Shown here one piece after another: positions 29,200-30,482 of a stretch of DNA of 30,482 nt. Below the pieces are notes generated by a model. That model was not told where the DNA came from, did no database searches, and saw only the letters and a program-made list of their open reading frames with translations. The position numbers and the translations under genes were made by a program. Source of the DNA: Caldimicrobium thiodismutans (lineage in GTDB: Bacteria; Desulfobacterota; Thermodesulfobacteria; Thermodesulfobacteriales; Thermodesulfobacteriaceae); NCBI GenBank assembly GCA_002877875.1, contig PNIE01000014.1, positions 1 to 30,482 on the forward strand, read 5' to 3'. How positions within the stretch are numbered: the first letter of the stretch is position 1; every line of letters starts with the position of its first letter.

Positions 29200-30048
29200 T
29201 TAGGCCTCTAAAAGTCCATCTAAAAAGGTTTTTTTGGCTTCCTTTAGGTATTTTTTTCGAATAGTTTTGTCCCTTCTAACATAAGCGATAAAGAGGGATC
29301 TATCCATAAGCTTATTGATTAATCTTGGAACTCCTTTGGTCCATTTGTAGAGAGTTTTTTCAATTTTTTTTTCCAAAATTAGTTCAGGATTATCTGAGAC
29401 TTGTTTTATTCTAAACCAGAGATAAGAGAGTATTTCCTCCTTTTCTAAAGGTCTTAAGATTTCCCAAACGGAAATTCTTTGTCTTAAGGGAGCGTGTTCT
29501 GGTTTTTTAAGTCGCTCAGATAAGCTTGTTTGACCAGAAAGAAGAATTTGAAACTTAATTTCATTCCCCTCATTTAAATTGGTTATGAGTCTCAATTCTT
29601 CAAGAGTTTCGTCAGGCAAAAGCTGGGCCTCATCTATAACAAGGATGTATTTTTTTGAACTTGGATTCTCCTTTAAAAAATCCTTAAGTTTCTTTAAAAC
29701 CTCATCTTTGGTAAGGGTATGAGAAATTTCGGCTAAACCAAGTTCCTTAAAGAGGGCTTTGAAAAATTCTTCGGGTTTCAAAGCAGGATTAAATATATAA
29801 AGGGGTTTTATTTCTTCTGAGAGCTTTGAGATCAAAGTTAGAACCACTTGGGTCTTCCCAAGGCCTGGTTCTCCAGTTAAAACAGATATAAGACTCCCTT
29901 GATTAAGAGAAAAAGCTAAAACTTCAATGGATTCAAGATGGGCTTTGGCTGGGAAAAAAAATGACGGGGAAGGAACCAAGGAGAAAGGAGGCTCCCTAAG
30001 ATTAAAAAAGGATAAATAGGAATAGAGTTCTTTTTGTTCTTTTTGCAT
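29200..30048 (-). CDS. mshM: ExeA/MshM-like AAA ATPase
   Basis: 282 residues. It starts YLSFFNLREPPFSLVPSPSF, the typical opening of the MshM/ExeA (GspA) family, followed by Walker A GEPGLGKT at 59-66, Walker B YILVIDEAQLL at 134-144, sensor QILLSGQ near 167-173 and the RQRI arginine motif near 189-192. The C-terminal winged part has GVPRLINKLMDRSL. There is no membrane helix or peptidoglycan-binding domain, so it is the MSHA-type short form. These proteins help place or build the secretin. It follows the upstream gene by two bases and abuts the GspL-like gene. Confidence 0.9.
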   Translation of the reverse strand: MQKEQKELYSYLSFFNLREPPFSLVPSPSFFFPAKAHLESIEVLAFSLNQGSLISVLTGEPGLGKTQVVLTLISKLSEEIKPLYIFNPALKPEEFFKALFKELGLAEISHTLTKDEVLKKLKDFLKENPSSKKYILVIDEAQLLPDETLEELRLITNLNEGNEIKFQILLSGQTSLSERLKKPEHAPLRQRISVWEILRPLEKEEILSYLWFRIKQVSDNPELILEKKIEKTLYKWTKGVPRLINKLMDRSLFIAYVRRDKTIRKKYLKEAKKTFLDGLLEA

Positions 30049-30050
30049 AT

Positions 30051-30482
30051 TTATCTATCTGAAAGGGAACTACCCGTAAAATTAACCCATCTGTTACTAT
30101 TATCATCTGCGCAAACAGCATCATCATAACGAATGGTAAAAAGAAGGGTACCCTTGCAATCAACTCGACCAGCTGAAGGATAAATAAGTATACTTTGACC
30201 AGGTCCAAGTTTTTTCCCTGAACTTAATTGTGTAATTTCTGAATTATTTGGAATACGTCTACAAGTCCCATCAGGAAGCCTTGCCTCTATAGTACTTCCA
30301 CTTACATTCCAAACTCTATAGTAGTTAGCAAAATCACTTGGATTATTTGGCCTTACACAGATTTTTACAAAGCAATAGTTAGAACCAAAAGCATTTGTAA
30401 CTGAAAGGGTAAAGTTTTGATTTCCTGTTAAATTAGCAGTTTGACAAGTTCCACCAGTTGAACCTGTCCCACTTGTGCAGTT
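30051..30482 (-). CDS. C-terminal part of a Cys-rich secreted or surface protein (partial)
   Basis: An open frame enters from beyond the right edge and gives 143 residues before the TAA at 30051-30053. I do not recognise the family. It has seven Cys (visible residues 2, 13, 37, 42, 74, 109, 124), many Asn, Ser, Thr and Gly, and beta-type segments such as NFTLSVTNAFGSNYCFVKIC, SILIYPSAGRVDCKGTLLF and TIRYDDAVC. This composition suits an extracellular or outer-surface protein with disulfides, for instance an adhesin or a pilus-associated protein. It lies two bases upstream of mshM and so belongs to the pilus operon. Its start and full length are outside the window. Confidence 0.75.
   Translation of the reverse strand, partial: NCTSGTGSTGGTCQTANLTGNQNFTLSVTNAFGSNYCFVKICVRPNNPSDFANYYRVWNVSGSTIEARLPDGTCRRIPNNSEITQLSSGKKLGPGQSILIYPSAGRVDCKGTLLFTIRYDDAVCADDNSNRWVNFTGSSLSDR

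Noticed and set aside
30002..30208. 68-codon open frame on the - strand
   Set aside because: It overlaps, out of frame, the 3' end of the Cys-rich protein gene and the start of mshM, has no ribosome binding site, and is a shadow.
1..30482. CRISPR array, insertion sequence, prophage or integrated element
   Set aside because: No regularly spaced repeats, transposase or integrase motifs, target duplications or composition shift were seen.

Overview
The window reads as a compact, AT-rich (roughly 35-40% GC by eye), gene-dense bacterial chromosome segment. Proteins are rich in Lys, Glu and Ile. Several ribosomal proteins and adenylate kinase keep four-ligand zinc sites (L24, S14, S4, L36, Adk), which is common in thermophiles. 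The str-S10-spc-alpha order, the NtrC-type regulator and the MSHA-like pilus operon suggest a thermophilic Gram-negative of the Thermodesulfobacteriota type (Thermodesulfobacterium or Caldimicrobium relatives). This placement is inference from gene content only; no database search was made.

Region 1 (1-15400, + strand) is one uninterrupted translation and transcription supercluster. It starts with the last codons of tuf (EF-Tu), then runs rpsJ-rplC-rplD-rplW-rplB-rpsS-rplV-rpsC-rplP-rpmC-rpsQ-rplN-rplX-rplE-rpsZ-rpsH-rplF-rplR-rpsE-rpmD-rplO-secY-adk-map-infA-rpmJ-rpsM-rpsK-rpsD-rpoA-rplQ. It is closed by a clear intrinsic terminator at 15372-15400. Gaps are 0-30 bases and several genes overlap, so the whole is probably cotranscribed. 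Six genes start with TTG or GTG.

Region 2 (15400-19320) holds single genes. miaB (tRNA methylthiotransferase) has a promoter so close to its ATG that the mRNA may be leaderless. A two-TM RCK potassium channel gene lies tail to tail with miaB. Then come three small exported-protein genes: a Spy/ZraP-like metal-resistor protein, a short unstructured exported protein, and an OB-fold-like periplasmic protein. The intergenic region 17775-17937 carries inverted repeats and a sigma-54-like promoter candidate.

Region 3 (19328-30482, - strand) is one operon, read from right to left. The order is: the end of a Cys-rich secreted protein, an MshM/ExeA-like AAA ATPase, a PilM-PilN/GspL-like assembly protein, a PilO/GspM-like protein, a PilP/GspC-like protein, an MshL-type secretin lipoprotein, a TPR membrane protein (MshN-like), the assembly ATPase GspE/MshE, the platform protein GspF/MshG, a sensor histidine kinase, and a sigma-54-dependent response regulator. 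Together these form the envelope-spanning machine of a type IV pilus or type II secretion-like system plus its own PilSR-like two-component switch. Major pilin and prepilin peptidase are not in the window.

No rRNA, tRNA, CRISPR array, insertion sequence, phage gene or attachment site was seen. No gene-free stretch exceeds 300 bases; the longest is 18637-18894, which holds a terminator and a promoter candidate. The window is mostly well-conserved machinery. The points most worth checking are the regulatory region at 17775-17937 together with the two-component system, the Cys-rich surface protein heading the pilus operon, the GspL-like fusion, the OB-fold protein with a CxxC, and the leaderless miaB promoter.
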